Assembly: GCF_000016985.1 (NCBI RefSeq)
Contig: NC_009633.1
Location: 1,364,001-1,428,000, forward strand
DNA: 64,000 bases
Source: Alkaliphilus metalliredigens QYMF
GTDB taxonomy: Bacteria > Bacillota > Clostridia > Peptostreptococcales > Natronincolaceae
Direction of reading: 5' to 3'
Of the stretch, positions 16,112 to 24,807 are shown in pieces. Position 1 is the stretch's first letter. Every line of letters begins with the position of its first letter. The position numbers were made by a program, and so were the translations under genes. The notes under the pieces are model-generated. The model ran no database searches. It was not told the DNA's origin and saw nothing but the letters and a program-made list of their open reading frames with translations.

Positions 16112-17020
16112 CTACAACCTTCCGTCAGCTTTTGCAGCCTGTCTTACTGGCTCATAGTCCTTATCTTCTGCTGGTGCAAATCCACTGGCACCAAATACAT
16201 CTAGTATTTCGCTGTCATCAACTGATAAAAATGCATTGACAAAGGCTTCTTTTAACTCATCAGAAGTTCCCTTTTTTACAGCCCAAGGATATTGAAATAA
16301 TGGTTCTGATTGCCAGATTACTCTAAATTGTTCTCCATCAATTACATTATTTCTCTTCATGACTTCAAATATGGCACTATCAACAGCACCCACTTCTACT
16401 TTTTTCTCTTGCACTGATAAAGCAGCAGCATCATGGCCTCCAGTATAGAAGATTTGTTTGAAATCAGTATCGGTTTGGTCTCTAAAAACGCCTCTTTCCT
16501 TTAAAGCAAGGGTGGGGATTAGAGAACCAGAAGTAGAGTTAACATCAGCAAATGCAAACTGAAGATCTTCTACATTATCAATAATATCATCTAAACTATT
16601 GATGTCAGAATCTGCGTGAACAACCATATAAGAATAGTAGTAAGGCTCTCCATTGACTAATAAAGTCATAATAGCCTCAGCGCCACCTGTTTCATTGGCA
16701 ATAATATAGGTTAATGGACCGAAGTATGCCATGTCAACCTGGCCATAGTTCATGGCTTCTACGACTCCATTGTAATCAGGATAAACTTCTACGATCACTT
16801 CAGTGCCTAATTCCTCTGAAAAATGCTCCCCCAGTTTATCCATGGCAGCCTTCATATCTCCTTGATTTTGTGTAGGGATAGCTCCAATAATGATTTTTTC
16901 AGGGACAATAGAGGCTACCTCTTCTTCTTCCATAGAAACACTAGGTGTATCTTCGGTGCTGCAGGCAATTAATGACGCGCTTAATATTAAGATTAAGATA
17001 AGTAGTAAGACCTTTTTCAT
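16112..17020 (-). CDS. phnD: Phosphonate/oxyanion-binding lipoprotein, PhnD family
   Basis: 302 residues with a lipoprotein signal (LIAC, Cys near residue 20) and the PhnD fold: IIGAIPTQNQGDMKAAMDKL, MNYGQVDMAYFGPLTYIIA near residues 92-110, and a conserved DVNSTSGSLIPTL ligand loop. It captures the anion outside the membrane for PhnE/PhnC. PhnD-family proteins also include the arsenite and phosphite binders AioX and PtxB. Because the gene diverges from a molybdoenzyme operon, the ligand may be an oxyanion related to that enzyme; this is inference. Confidence 0.88.
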   Translation of the reverse strand: MKKVLLLILILILSASLIACSTEDTPSVSMEEEEVASIVPEKIIIGAIPTQNQGDMKAAMDKLGEHFSEELGTEVIVEVYPDYNGVVEAMNYGQVDMAYFGPLTYIIANETGGAEAIMTLLVNGEPYYYSYMVVHADSDINSLDDIIDNVEDLQFAFADVNSTSGSLIPTLALKERGVFRDQTDTDFKQIFYTGGHDAAALSVQEKKVEVGAVDSAIFEVMKRNNVIDGEQFRVIWQSEPLFQYPWAVKKGTSDELKEAFVNAFLSVDDSEILDVFGASGFAPAEDKDYEPVRQAAKADGRL

Positions 17021-17240
17021 TTTTTATTCAATCCTTTCTTCTTGTAGTTTTGATTAGTTCTGATGAAAATTTGTTAAATATTTCTCGTAACGTATACTAT
17101 ATTAATTCCAAAAGAAAATTAAAGCAACAGAAAAGTGCTTGTATTCAAATATTTGATAGTTTTCAATAAAGTCATAGGAATTTGAAATAGTGCTGTTTAA
17201 ATATTAAATATATCAATGAGAGGTGCTTTGATTATTGATT

Positions 17241-17270
17241 TTTGCAATACAGTGTTAAAACTATTGCAAA
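17241..17270. promoter_or_regulatory. Perfect dyad in the phnD / torD-like intergenic region
   Basis: TTTGCAATA (17241-17249) and TATTGCAAA (17262-17270) are perfect inverted 9-mers with a 12-bp spacer. A TATAAT at 17285-17290 follows the right arm and could serve the molybdoenzyme operon, with TTGCAA of the arm itself as a poorly spaced (15 bp) -35 element. It is a likely operator for one or both divergent units. The regulator is unknown. Confidence 0.6.
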
Positions 17271-17395
17271 GCAAAGTTAACTCTTATAATATTGGTTCAG
17301 TCAACACTGGGATTATCCTAGATCATTAAATATAGTATGGGAGAGAAGAAAGAGAAGAAAGAAAAGGGAAGGATCGCAGAGAGGGGACTTTAGTT

Positions 17396-18079
17396 ATGAT
17401 CGGGACTGATAATAAGAAAATTATTTTCTTACTTGAGATGAGAATGTTTGCTTATGATCTACTAAAACATACATTTTGTCAAGAACCATCTAAAAACTTC
17501 ATTGAAAATCTAATAAAAGAAGAAATAATGGAAAATTTTCCTTTTATTGAAGACAGTCAATCCATTGGCCAAGGAATAAATGAAGTTAGTGGCTATTTCA
17601 TTAACATGTCAGAATTTCAAGATGAAGAATATGAAAAATTACACTGGGATTTTACTAAAATGTTCATTGGTCCTAACTTTTTACCAGCTCCACCTTGGGA
17701 ATCGGCATACTTGAATGAGGATCGTTTGTTATTTCAAGAAGAAACATTAGAAGTAAGAAAAAAATATTTGAAATATTACTTTTTACCTAAAAATTATCCT
17801 CATGAACCTGATGATCATATTGGTTTGGAACTAGATTTTATGTATAGATTAAGCAAGCTGACTATTGAGCTAGCAGAAAAACAAAATACAGAAGAAGTAA
17901 TAAAAGTATTAAACGATCAAGACACTTTTTTAACAGAGCACCTACTACAGTGGATTGATAGATTTACTGATGATGTCATATACCATGCCGACACAGATTT
18001 CTATAAGGGAATGGCTAGAGTACTAAAGGGGTACTTAGAATTAGATAGAACAATTATAAAAGATTTATTAGGATTTTAA
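17396..18079 (+). CDS. TorD/DmsD-family molybdoenzyme maturation chaperone
   Basis: About 227 residues, all-helical. The stretch EKLHWDFTKMFIGPNFLPAPPWESAYLNEDRLLFQEETL is the hallmark of the TorD/NarJ chaperone family (the F-x-G-P-x-x-L-x-A-P-P-W-E-S core lies near residues 98-113), followed by PDDHIGLELDFMYRLS. Such chaperones bind the twin-arginine signal of their partner and hold it until the molybdopterin cofactor is inserted. It is the first gene of the operon, 57 bp before the oxidoreductase, its likely client. The start has GAGGGG upstream. Confidence 0.88.
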   Translation: MIGTDNKKIIFLLEMRMFAYDLLKHTFCQEPSKNFIENLIKEEIMENFPFIEDSQSIGQGINEVSGYFINMSEFQDEEYEKLHWDFTKMFIGPNFLPAPPWESAYLNEDRLLFQEETLEVRKKYLKYYFLPKNYPHEPDDHIGLELDFMYRLSKLTIELAEKQNTEEVIKVLNDQDTFLTEHLLQWIDRFTDDVIYHADTDFYKGMARVLKGYLELDRTIIKDLLGF

Positions 18080-18135
18080 AAAAGTATACAAGATTGTTCT
18101 GAAAATAATCTATACCAAGGGGGATAGTATAAAGA

Positions 18136-20700
18136 ATGATAAACTTTATAGAGCGGACAATAAATCATAAATTGAGTAGGCGTTCATTTTTAAAATGGAG
18201 CGCTATTTCTTCTACTTCAGTCATGTTGGCAGGATATGAAAATGTATTGGCTGAGATGTCAGTAGAAGAGGCCCAGGAGATAAAAAAAGAAGAAGGAAAG
18301 TGGGTAACAGCAGCTTGTTGGCATAACTGTGGTGGGAGATGTTTAAATAAAGCCTATGTTGTGGATGGAATGTTGATTAGGCAAAAGACCGATGATACCC
18401 ATGAGGACAGTACTGAATTCCCACAGCAGAGAGCTTGTGCCCGTGGAAGAGCACAACGAAAACAAGTTTTAGGAGCAGATCGCTTGAAATATCCTATGAA
18501 AAGAAAACACTGGGCTCCAGGGGGAGGAAATAAAGAACTTCGTGGTAAAGATGAATGGGTAAGAATTTCTTGGGAAGAAGCAATAGACATCGTTGCCGAT
18601 GAGTTAAAGAGAACCAAAGAAAACTATGGAAATGAATCGATATATTTACTTAGAGGAGCAGAAATGCAAAGACCTATTTCTCTATTTGGAGGATATGTGT
18701 CTAACTATGGGAGTCGATCTAGGGGCGCTTGGGAACAAGCGATGAAGCCTATATTGGGCGTCAGTAGAAAAAGTCACATCATTAACGATAGGATGGATTT
18801 ATTAAATGCGAAACTAATTGTTTTATGGGGAAATAATCCAGCTTGGAGCTCTGCAGGATTACCTATGTATAATTTATTACAGGCTAAAAAGGCAGGAGTC
18901 AAATTCATTTCAGTAGATCCCTTCTATAATGCCAGTGCCAGCGTTTTGGCTGATGAGTTTATACCAATCCGACCTGCAACGGATACACCCCTATTGTTAG
19001 GAATCGCATACGTAATGATCACTGAGGATTCTCCAGAAAGACCATTAATAGATTGGCAATTTCTAAATCGATGTACAGTGGGCTTTGATGCAGAACATAT
19101 GCCCCAAGGAGCAGATCCCAAGGAAAACTTTAAAGATTATGTATTGGGAACCTATGATGGAACCCCAAAAACACCTGAATGGGCATCTGAAATTACTGGA
19201 ACACCCATAGAAGTAATACGGTCTTTTGCATTAGAATTAGGAACAACAAAACCTGCAACTGTTTTATTTGGGTGGAATTCTGCAAGGATAGAAAAGGCAC
19301 AGCATGTACCACTTGCACAAGTAGCTGTAGGTGCCATGACTGGAAATATGGGAATACCGGGAGGGGCGTTTGGAGTAAGCTGTCAAGAGCCCGCAACCAA
19401 TGGTGGACCAGCTTTGGTTAGACCAGGAGATAGTCAGTTACAAGCAATAAAGAATCCTTTATCTAGCGTTAAACTTTGTAGTAATGAACATTGGAATGCC
19501 ATTTTAACAGGGAAATATACTGCTGGAAAAGATGATATAAAGGATATTGATATTCGAATGATTTATCATAGTGGCCACTCTAGCTTAAACCAAACCAATA
19601 ATACAAATAAGGGTATCAAGGCACATAAAAAAGTTGAGTTTGTTGTTACGAATCAGTTTTCACTTAATCCAAACGCAGCTTATTCAGATGTTGTACTTCC
19701 CATTACAACTCAATGGGAACGTTATGGAACGGTACTGACAGGGAATAGAGAAATATTAATTTGGGCAAGTCAAGTAATCGAACCTTTATTTGAAGCAAAA
19801 GATGATATGTGGATAGCAAAAGAAGTTGGTAAACGTTTAAGTATTGATTCTGTAGAAATAGAGCCACTATCTTTGAAACAACAAATATTTAATGAAATTG
19901 CAGGTGCAAGTGTCATGAAAGAGAATGGTACAGGCTACGAGCCTTTAGTCACGATTACTGAGGGGGATATTAGTGAATTTGATGTAGAAGGGACACCTCA
20001 ATTAGGCAGAATTTCGATTATGGAGTTCAAAGAACAGGGGATTTATCAAGTTCCTCGAAAGCAAAATGACAAGTTTGTTTTTATTAGCAATGATAAGTTC
20101 AGAGAAGACCCTGAGAATAACCCACTAGATACGGAAAGTGGTAAAATTGAAATTCATTGTAGACAACTTGCAGAAATAGTTACCAATGCTGGATGGAATG
20201 AAGGTTATCCTATTGCAAAATATGTTCCACCTACTGAGGGTTATGAAGCTACATATGCTGATTGGAATAAAAAAATAAAAGGGAAATATCCCTTACAATT
20301 ATGTAACATACATATTCAACGACAAACCCATTCTGTTATGGGAGATGTACCTTGGCTACGAGAGACCTTTCCAAACGATATCATAATCAATCCGAAAGAT
20401 GCTAAAAGTCGAGGGATCAAAGATGGAGATGTCGTTAGAATGTTTAACGATCATGGGTCTGTCATACGAAGGGTATATGTGACTGAACGTGTGATGCCAG
20501 AGGTTGTATTATTAGGTCAAGGCTCATGGGTTGATTTGGATGAAGAGGGAAATTGCAGGGCTGGATCGGTTAATATACTATCTGGAGACTACCCTTCGGG
20601 GCCAAATATAGAGTCTTTTCAAGCATGCATCGTTGAAGTGGAAAAATATGAAAAGCAGCTTGAACCAGATCATAATTGGCCTCAACGAATTGTCTTATAA
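18136..20700 (+). CDS. DMSO-reductase-family molybdopterin oxidoreductase (DmsA/YnfE-like)
   Basis: 854 residues with a twin-arginine signal (SRRSFLKW, residues 15-22), so an exported enzyme. An N-terminal [4Fe-4S] motif is present (ACWHNCGGRC, then RACARGR), followed by bis-MGD binding regions (VLWGNNPAWSS, TGNMGIPGG, SLNPNAAYSDVVLP) and the C-terminal cofactor domain (QRQTHSVMGDVPWLRE...). NYGSRSRGAWEQ aligns with the E. coli DmsA region that holds the Mo-ligand Ser. Overall pattern and length match DmsA/YnfE, but substrates in this family include DMSO, selenate, arsenate and thiosulfate, so the acceptor is open. Partners are the DmsB-like subunit and a polyferredoxin; no DmsC anchor follows. 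Confidence 0.88.
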   Translation: MINFIERTINHKLSRRSFLKWSAISSTSVMLAGYENVLAEMSVEEAQEIKKEEGKWVTAACWHNCGGRCLNKAYVVDGMLIRQKTDDTHEDSTEFPQQRACARGRAQRKQVLGADRLKYPMKRKHWAPGGGNKELRGKDEWVRISWEEAIDIVADELKRTKENYGNESIYLLRGAEMQRPISLFGGYVSNYGSRSRGAWEQAMKPILGVSRKSHIINDRMDLLNAKLIVLWGNNPAWSSAGLPMYNLLQAKKAGVKFISVDPFYNASASVLADEFIPIRPATDTPLLLGIAYVMITEDSPERPLIDWQFLNRCTVGFDAEHMPQGADPKENFKDYVLGTYDGTPKTPEWASEITGTPIEVIRSFALELGTTKPATVLFGWNSARIEKAQHVPLAQVAVGAMTGNMGIPGGAFGVSCQEPATNGGPALVRPGDSQLQAIKNPLSSVKLCSNEHWNAILTGKYTAGKDDIKDIDIRMIYHSGHSSLNQTNNTNKGIKAHKKVEFVVTNQFSLNPNAAYSDVVLPITTQWERYGTVLTGNREILIWASQVIEPLFEAKDDMWIAKEVGKRLSIDSVEIEPLSLKQQIFNEIAGASVMKENGTGYEPLVTITEGDISEFDVEGTPQLGRISIMEFKEQGIYQVPRKQNDKFVFISNDKFREDPENNPLDTESGKIEIHCRQLAEIVTNAGWNEGYPIAKYVPPTEGYEATYADWNKKIKGKYPLQLCNIHIQRQTHSVMGDVPWLRETFPNDIIINPKDAKSRGIKDGDVVRMFNDHGSVIRRVYVTERVMPEVVLLGQGSWVDLDEEGNCRAGSVNILSGDYPSGPNIESFQACIVEVEKYEKQLEPDHNWPQRIVL

Positions 20701-20769
20701 TGACTTATTTGGGATTGTAGAAATGAAGGCATGAGCTCACATTATAATACCAGATGGGAGGAATAACAA

Positions 20770-21330
20770 TTGGGTCAAAAGGGGTTTTTCTTTAATATGG
20801 AAAGCTGTATTGGTTGCAAAACATGTCAGATCGCATGTAAAGATAGAAATGATTTACAAGTAGGATTGCTTTACAGAGAGGTAATAACTGTTGAGGGGGG
20901 GGAATTCCCCAAGCCGTGGATATATCATGTGTCAATGTCATGTAATCATTGTGAAATACCAGTATGTGTTGAAAATTGTCCAGTAGGTGCAATGAATAAA
21001 GGTAAGGACAATGGGGTGGTAGATATAGTCAAAGAAAAGTGTATAGGCTGTCAGAGATGTGTCAAGACATGTCCCTATGGAGCACCAAAGTATTTAGGAA
21101 ATAAAATAAAAAAAGTTGGCAAATGCAATCTGTGTGTAGATTTACTTCAAAAGGGTGAAGAACCTGTCTGTGTTTCTGCTTGTATTATGCGAGCACTACA
21201 CTTTGGAGATTTAAAAGATTTAATCAAAAATCATGGGCCATTAGAGGATATTATAGGACTGCCTAATTATCATATAACCCGGCCATCATTTACAGTAAAA
21301 TCTAAAAAATATTCACTAAGGAACCCTTAA
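20770..21330 (+). CDS. DmsB-like four-cluster ferredoxin subunit
   Basis: About 186 residues with four cysteine groups: CIGCKTCQIACKD, CNHCEIPVCVENCP, CIGCQRCVKTCPYGAP and CNLCVDLLQKGEEPVCVSAC, the DmsB/PhsB/NrfC arrangement for four [4Fe-4S] clusters that pass electrons to the catalytic subunit. It has no signal peptide, so it would be co-exported with the Tat substrate. The start is TTG at 20770 behind GGGAGGAATAACAA. It lies 69 bp after the catalytic subunit gene. Confidence 0.9.
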   Translation: MGQKGFFFNMESCIGCKTCQIACKDRNDLQVGLLYREVITVEGGEFPKPWIYHVSMSCNHCEIPVCVENCPVGAMNKGKDNGVVDIVKEKCIGCQRCVKTCPYGAPKYLGNKIKKVGKCNLCVDLLQKGEEPVCVSACIMRALHFGDLKDLIKNHGPLEDIIGLPNYHITRPSFTVKSKKYSLRNP

Positions 21331-21370
21331 AATATAGATTTTATAGTGGAAGATAGGAGGTAAGAAGTAC

Positions 21371-22447
21371 TTGCTTACAAAATATCTAGTAAAGAAAATC
21401 ATGTCAGAAAGACATGCTATTGTGAAAGGCCAGTACTGCTTGAATGTCCGTAATAAGAAAGAAAAATGTAGAAAATGCATAGAGATTTGTCCTGTTGAAG
21501 CTATTAAACAAAAAGAAACAATTATTGTTATAGATAAAAATAGCTGTAATGGTTGTGGTATATGCAATGTAGTCTGTCCTTCTCAAGCTCTTGAGTTGTC
21601 AGGACTGTCTAAAAAAATAGATAATTCTAAGTTAGATAAAAAAGCTATTTTAATTGGATGCCAAGAACACAATGAGCAAATGGATATTATGTTTTCTTGC
21701 CTAAATGGTATCCATGCAGAGTCAATAGCAGCACTGCTATTGAAGCTAAAGGAAAAAGACATTTATTTCAATGTAATTGAGTGTAAAAATTGTAATATTG
21801 AGTCTGATAGTTTCATACTAGAGAATGCTTTAAAAGAAGCGAAAAAATTCATAGACTCCTTAAAAATCACTATTAATATGGAGCTGATATATAAAAAAGA
21901 ACATCTACCGATATATGATGAAACAAAGCTAACTAGAAGAGAACTTTTAAGTCTGATTACAAAAAAATCAGGCGAGATAACCCAAGATATAACTAATCAT
22001 ATGTTTATTGATTCTAAAGAAGGTAATTTAAATCACCGAGAGGGTTTACTTAATGCTATCGAGAATTTAGGCGAGGCTATTGACGAAAATACACTGATTA
22101 ATGAATCGTTGTTTACAACCTGGGATGTCAATTTAAATTGTGATGGATGTAGTTTTTGTCAAGCAATTTGTCCATGGAATTCTTGGCAGATCGAGGAGAA
22201 CGAGGATCAGCTAGTTATAAAGCATAGTGCAAGAACATGTAGATCCTGTGAGCTGTGTTTTAAGCTTTGTCCTAACAAGGCGATTGAAAGAGCGAGCTGT
22301 AGATTATACTATTTACAACAAGATATTATTAAAAGAGAAATTCATTTAATATCTTGTTCAAGATGTTTTACAAAATATATTTTGAAGGACAATGGTGTTG
22401 AGGTATGCCCTAGCTGTGCTAGGAGTCAAATTAGAAGATTTGTATAA
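21371..22447 (+). CDS. Polyferredoxin with C-terminal zinc-ribbon-like motif
   Basis: 358 residues, last gene of the molybdoenzyme operon. Residues ~35-80 hold two [4Fe-4S] motifs (CRKCIEICPVEAI and CNGCGICNVVCPSQAL); residues ~253-308 hold two more (CDGCSFCQAICPWNSW and CRSCELCFKLCPNKAI). The region between contains extra cysteines (IGCQEH, ECKNCN). The C-terminus has CSRC-x13-CPSC, which looks like a rubredoxin or zinc-ribbon knuckle. No signal or transmembrane helix is seen, so it is probably cytoplasmic. NapF/DmsX-like accessory or electron-donor roles are possible. The start is TTG at 21371 with AGGAGG upstream. Confidence 0.75.
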   Translation: MLTKYLVKKIMSERHAIVKGQYCLNVRNKKEKCRKCIEICPVEAIKQKETIIVIDKNSCNGCGICNVVCPSQALELSGLSKKIDNSKLDKKAILIGCQEHNEQMDIMFSCLNGIHAESIAALLLKLKEKDIYFNVIECKNCNIESDSFILENALKEAKKFIDSLKITINMELIYKKEHLPIYDETKLTRRELLSLITKKSGEITQDITNHMFIDSKEGNLNHREGLLNAIENLGEAIDENTLINESLFTTWDVNLNCDGCSFCQAICPWNSWQIEENEDQLVIKHSARTCRSCELCFKLCPNKAIERASCRLYYLQQDIIKREIHLISCSRCFTKYILKDNGVEVCPSCARSQIRRFV

Positions 22448-22617
22448 ACTTTAAAGATTAGATATGCGTAGTAGCATATGATCTAAATGTGCAAAAAAAT
22501 CATGGGAAAAATTTCCTATACTGTTCTGCTATGACCTGGGGATTCGATAAAGTCTCTTGATTTAAATGACTGGATTTAGGGCAAAATACCTTTATTCCTT
22601 AAAAGAGAGGTGGTTAT

Positions 22618-23286
22618 TTGAAAGACATTATAGAAGACAGTTTTCGCTACGAGAAAATATTTAGCGAAAATAGCTATTTCGGAAACCCCAAAGGAAAAGA
22701 ATTTGAATTTGCTCAGGGAACACTCCCCATCATAATATCTAGTCCTCATTCTGTTCATCAAATAAGAAAAAACAAGATTAAATTTGTGGAAGTGTTTACA
22801 GGAAGCTTAAATATACTACTGAACAAAGACACTGGAGTGCACTCTCTATTTAAATTAAAGTGCTCTGATTTAGATGATAATTTTGACTACAACACAAGAT
22901 ATAAAATTTTTTTAAAAGAGATTATAGAAAAGCACAACATAAGACTTGTGATAGACCTCCATGGAATGAATGACAATCATGGGCTAGATATCGACATCGG
23001 AACAAAAGAAAATCTAACATGTTCCAATGAATATATATCTACTTTAAAGGAGTGCTTTAAATTCAATGGAGTAGAAATGATCGGAGATAATCAAATATTT
23101 AAAGCCCTTCCTGAGGGGACAGTAACTTCTTATATTCATTCCATCACTAAGGTAGATGTGATGCAAATAGAGATTGCCAATAAAAACAGAAACATCTATA
23201 GGAAGGAAAATCAAGAAAATTATCTTAAAGCTTATCGCTCTCTAATTTCATTTATATTTAGGGTAACAAAAAAATTAGAACATTAA
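22618..23286 (+). CDS. N-formylglutamate amidohydrolase-like protein
   Basis: 222 residues. IIISSPHSVHQIR near residue 38 and VIDLHGMND near residue 117 resemble the zinc-binding (D/S)xPHxG and DxHG motifs of the N-formylglutamate amidohydrolase (HutG) family; VMQIEIANKNRN contributes a family-type Glu. The motifs are divergent (SVH in place of GxH), so hydrolysis of N-formylglutamate itself is uncertain and no histidine-utilisation genes are present. The start is TTG at 22618 after AGAGGTGG. It stands alone, 170 bp after the molybdoenzyme operon and before a short terminator. Confidence 0.65.
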   Translation: MKDIIEDSFRYEKIFSENSYFGNPKGKEFEFAQGTLPIIISSPHSVHQIRKNKIKFVEVFTGSLNILLNKDTGVHSLFKLKCSDLDDNFDYNTRYKIFLKEIIEKHNIRLVIDLHGMNDNHGLDIDIGTKENLTCSNEYISTLKECFKFNGVEMIGDNQIFKALPEGTVTSYIHSITKVDVMQIEIANKNRNIYRKENQENYLKAYRSLISFIFRVTKKLEH

Positions 23287-23309
23287 AAGGAGCTCTCGGG
23301 CTCTTTTTT
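23287..23309 (+). terminator. Terminator after the amidohydrolase-like gene
   Basis: AAGGAGC pairs with GCTCTTT (one G-T pair) around a 6-base loop and runs into a T6 stretch, directly after the stop codon. Confidence 0.6.
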
Positions 23310-23518
23310 CAACTAATACTGAATAATGCTCTGAAATAATGCGAATTATGTAGTTATCAGGTGATTGGAGTTGCAAGTCATTGAGATATTACCTATAATG
23401 AACATGATGTGTAAAGTTGGAAAAATGATGAATGATGAATGATAAATATAAGTAGATAACCCAAATCTCTGATTTGGCTTAAGTCACTTAGTCTGTTTAT
23501 CTCCGGAGGAGTTTTTTT

Positions 23519-24760
23519 ATGAATAAGAAAGAGACAAAGACAATACTGGTTATTGGTGGCGGGGCTGCTGGTATGATAGCTTCTATTGCAGCAACAAGGC
23601 AAGGCGCCCAGGTGATCATTCTTGAAAAGATGAATCGTGTGGGGAAAAAAATATTAGCCACCGGGAACGGACGCTGTAATTTAACAAACATACATACAGA
23701 TCTAATACATTTCCATGGAAATAATGTACAGTTTATTCGAAGTGTCCTAGGACAATTTTCTGTAGAAGAAACCATAAACTTTTTCGAATACTTAGGCATA
23801 GCTCATAAAGTTGAGGAAGGCAAGGTATATCCCTTTTCAGATCAAGCTGCCAGTGTATTGGATGTGCTACGTTATGAAATGAATCAATTGGGAGTAAAAG
23901 AGCACTGTGATGCAGAAGTAAGGGAGATTCATGCCACTAAACAAGGATTTACATTAGCGCTGTCAAATGGAAAACAAATTAAAGGTGACAGAATTATTGT
24001 GACAACTGGGGGAAAAGCAAGTCCCCAATTGGGATCAAATGGTAGTGGGTATGATTTGGTTAAACCATTTGGACATCTATTGATTCCACCTTTTCCAGCA
24101 TTAGTTCAATTGAACTTGAAAGCACATTTTTTGAAGGCATTAAAGGGAGTTAAGTTCAATGGTTTAGCTGAGGTGAACTCAAATAACAAAAGCCTAAGAA
24201 GAGAAGAAGGGGAAATTTTGTTTACTGATTATGGGATATCAGGTCCCCCAATTTTACAGCTGAGTCGCAAGGCAGGAGAAGTCCTGCAAAATAAGGAGAA
24301 ACCATGGATTCAATTAGACCTATTCCCGCATTTAACCACGGAAGAGTTAAAGGAACAGCTCATGATACGATTAGGCTATCAGCCTGAAAAGCCCTTGGAC
24401 TTTGCGTTGATTGGATTGCTCAATAAACGCCTCATTCCAGTGGTGCTAAAGGAAACAAAAATCCAACCGATCCAAAAACTATCCCATGAAGTTTCTGATG
24501 AAGAAATGAACAGATTGGTCAGTTTTTTGAAAGGGTGGCGAATTGAGATCGAGGGAACCCAAGACTGGAAACAGGCCCAGGTGACTGCCGGAGGAATTGA
24601 TGTAAATGGCATTAATCCTAAAACACTAGAATCAAAGCTTGTTCCAGGGATGTATTTTGCAGGAGAGATACTGGATATAGATGGTGATTGTGGTGGATTC
24701 AACCTCCAGTGGGCATGGTCTTCGGGTTATATAGCTGGGGAGCAGGCCGCAACAGAGTAA
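23519..24760 (+). CDS. HI0933/YhiN-family FAD-dependent protein
   Basis: About 413 residues. The N-terminal Rossmann motif VIGGGAAGMIASIAA binds FAD, and NRVGKKILATGNGRCNLTN is the family signature near residues 40-58. The C-terminal MYFAGEILDIDGDCGGFNLQ is the second FAD motif. The biochemical role of this widespread family is unsettled. The start ATG follows CCGGAGGAG. The gene is followed 47 bp later by another FAD-dependent protein gene, likely in one operon. Upstream, CCAAATC/GATTTGG around 23468 can form a small hairpin. Confidence 0.85.
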   Translation: MNKKETKTILVIGGGAAGMIASIAATRQGAQVIILEKMNRVGKKILATGNGRCNLTNIHTDLIHFHGNNVQFIRSVLGQFSVEETINFFEYLGIAHKVEEGKVYPFSDQAASVLDVLRYEMNQLGVKEHCDAEVREIHATKQGFTLALSNGKQIKGDRIIVTTGGKASPQLGSNGSGYDLVKPFGHLLIPPFPALVQLNLKAHFLKALKGVKFNGLAEVNSNNKSLRREEGEILFTDYGISGPPILQLSRKAGEVLQNKEKPWIQLDLFPHLTTEELKEQLMIRLGYQPEKPLDFALIGLLNKRLIPVVLKETKIQPIQKLSHEVSDEEMNRLVSFLKGWRIEIEGTQDWKQAQVTAGGIDVNGINPKTLESKLVPGMYFAGEILDIDGDCGGFNLQWAWSSGYIAGEQAATE

Positions 24761-24807
24761 GCTTTAGTGAAAGTAAAATCAGTAAGAAGAAGAGAGGAAG
24801 AGGATCT

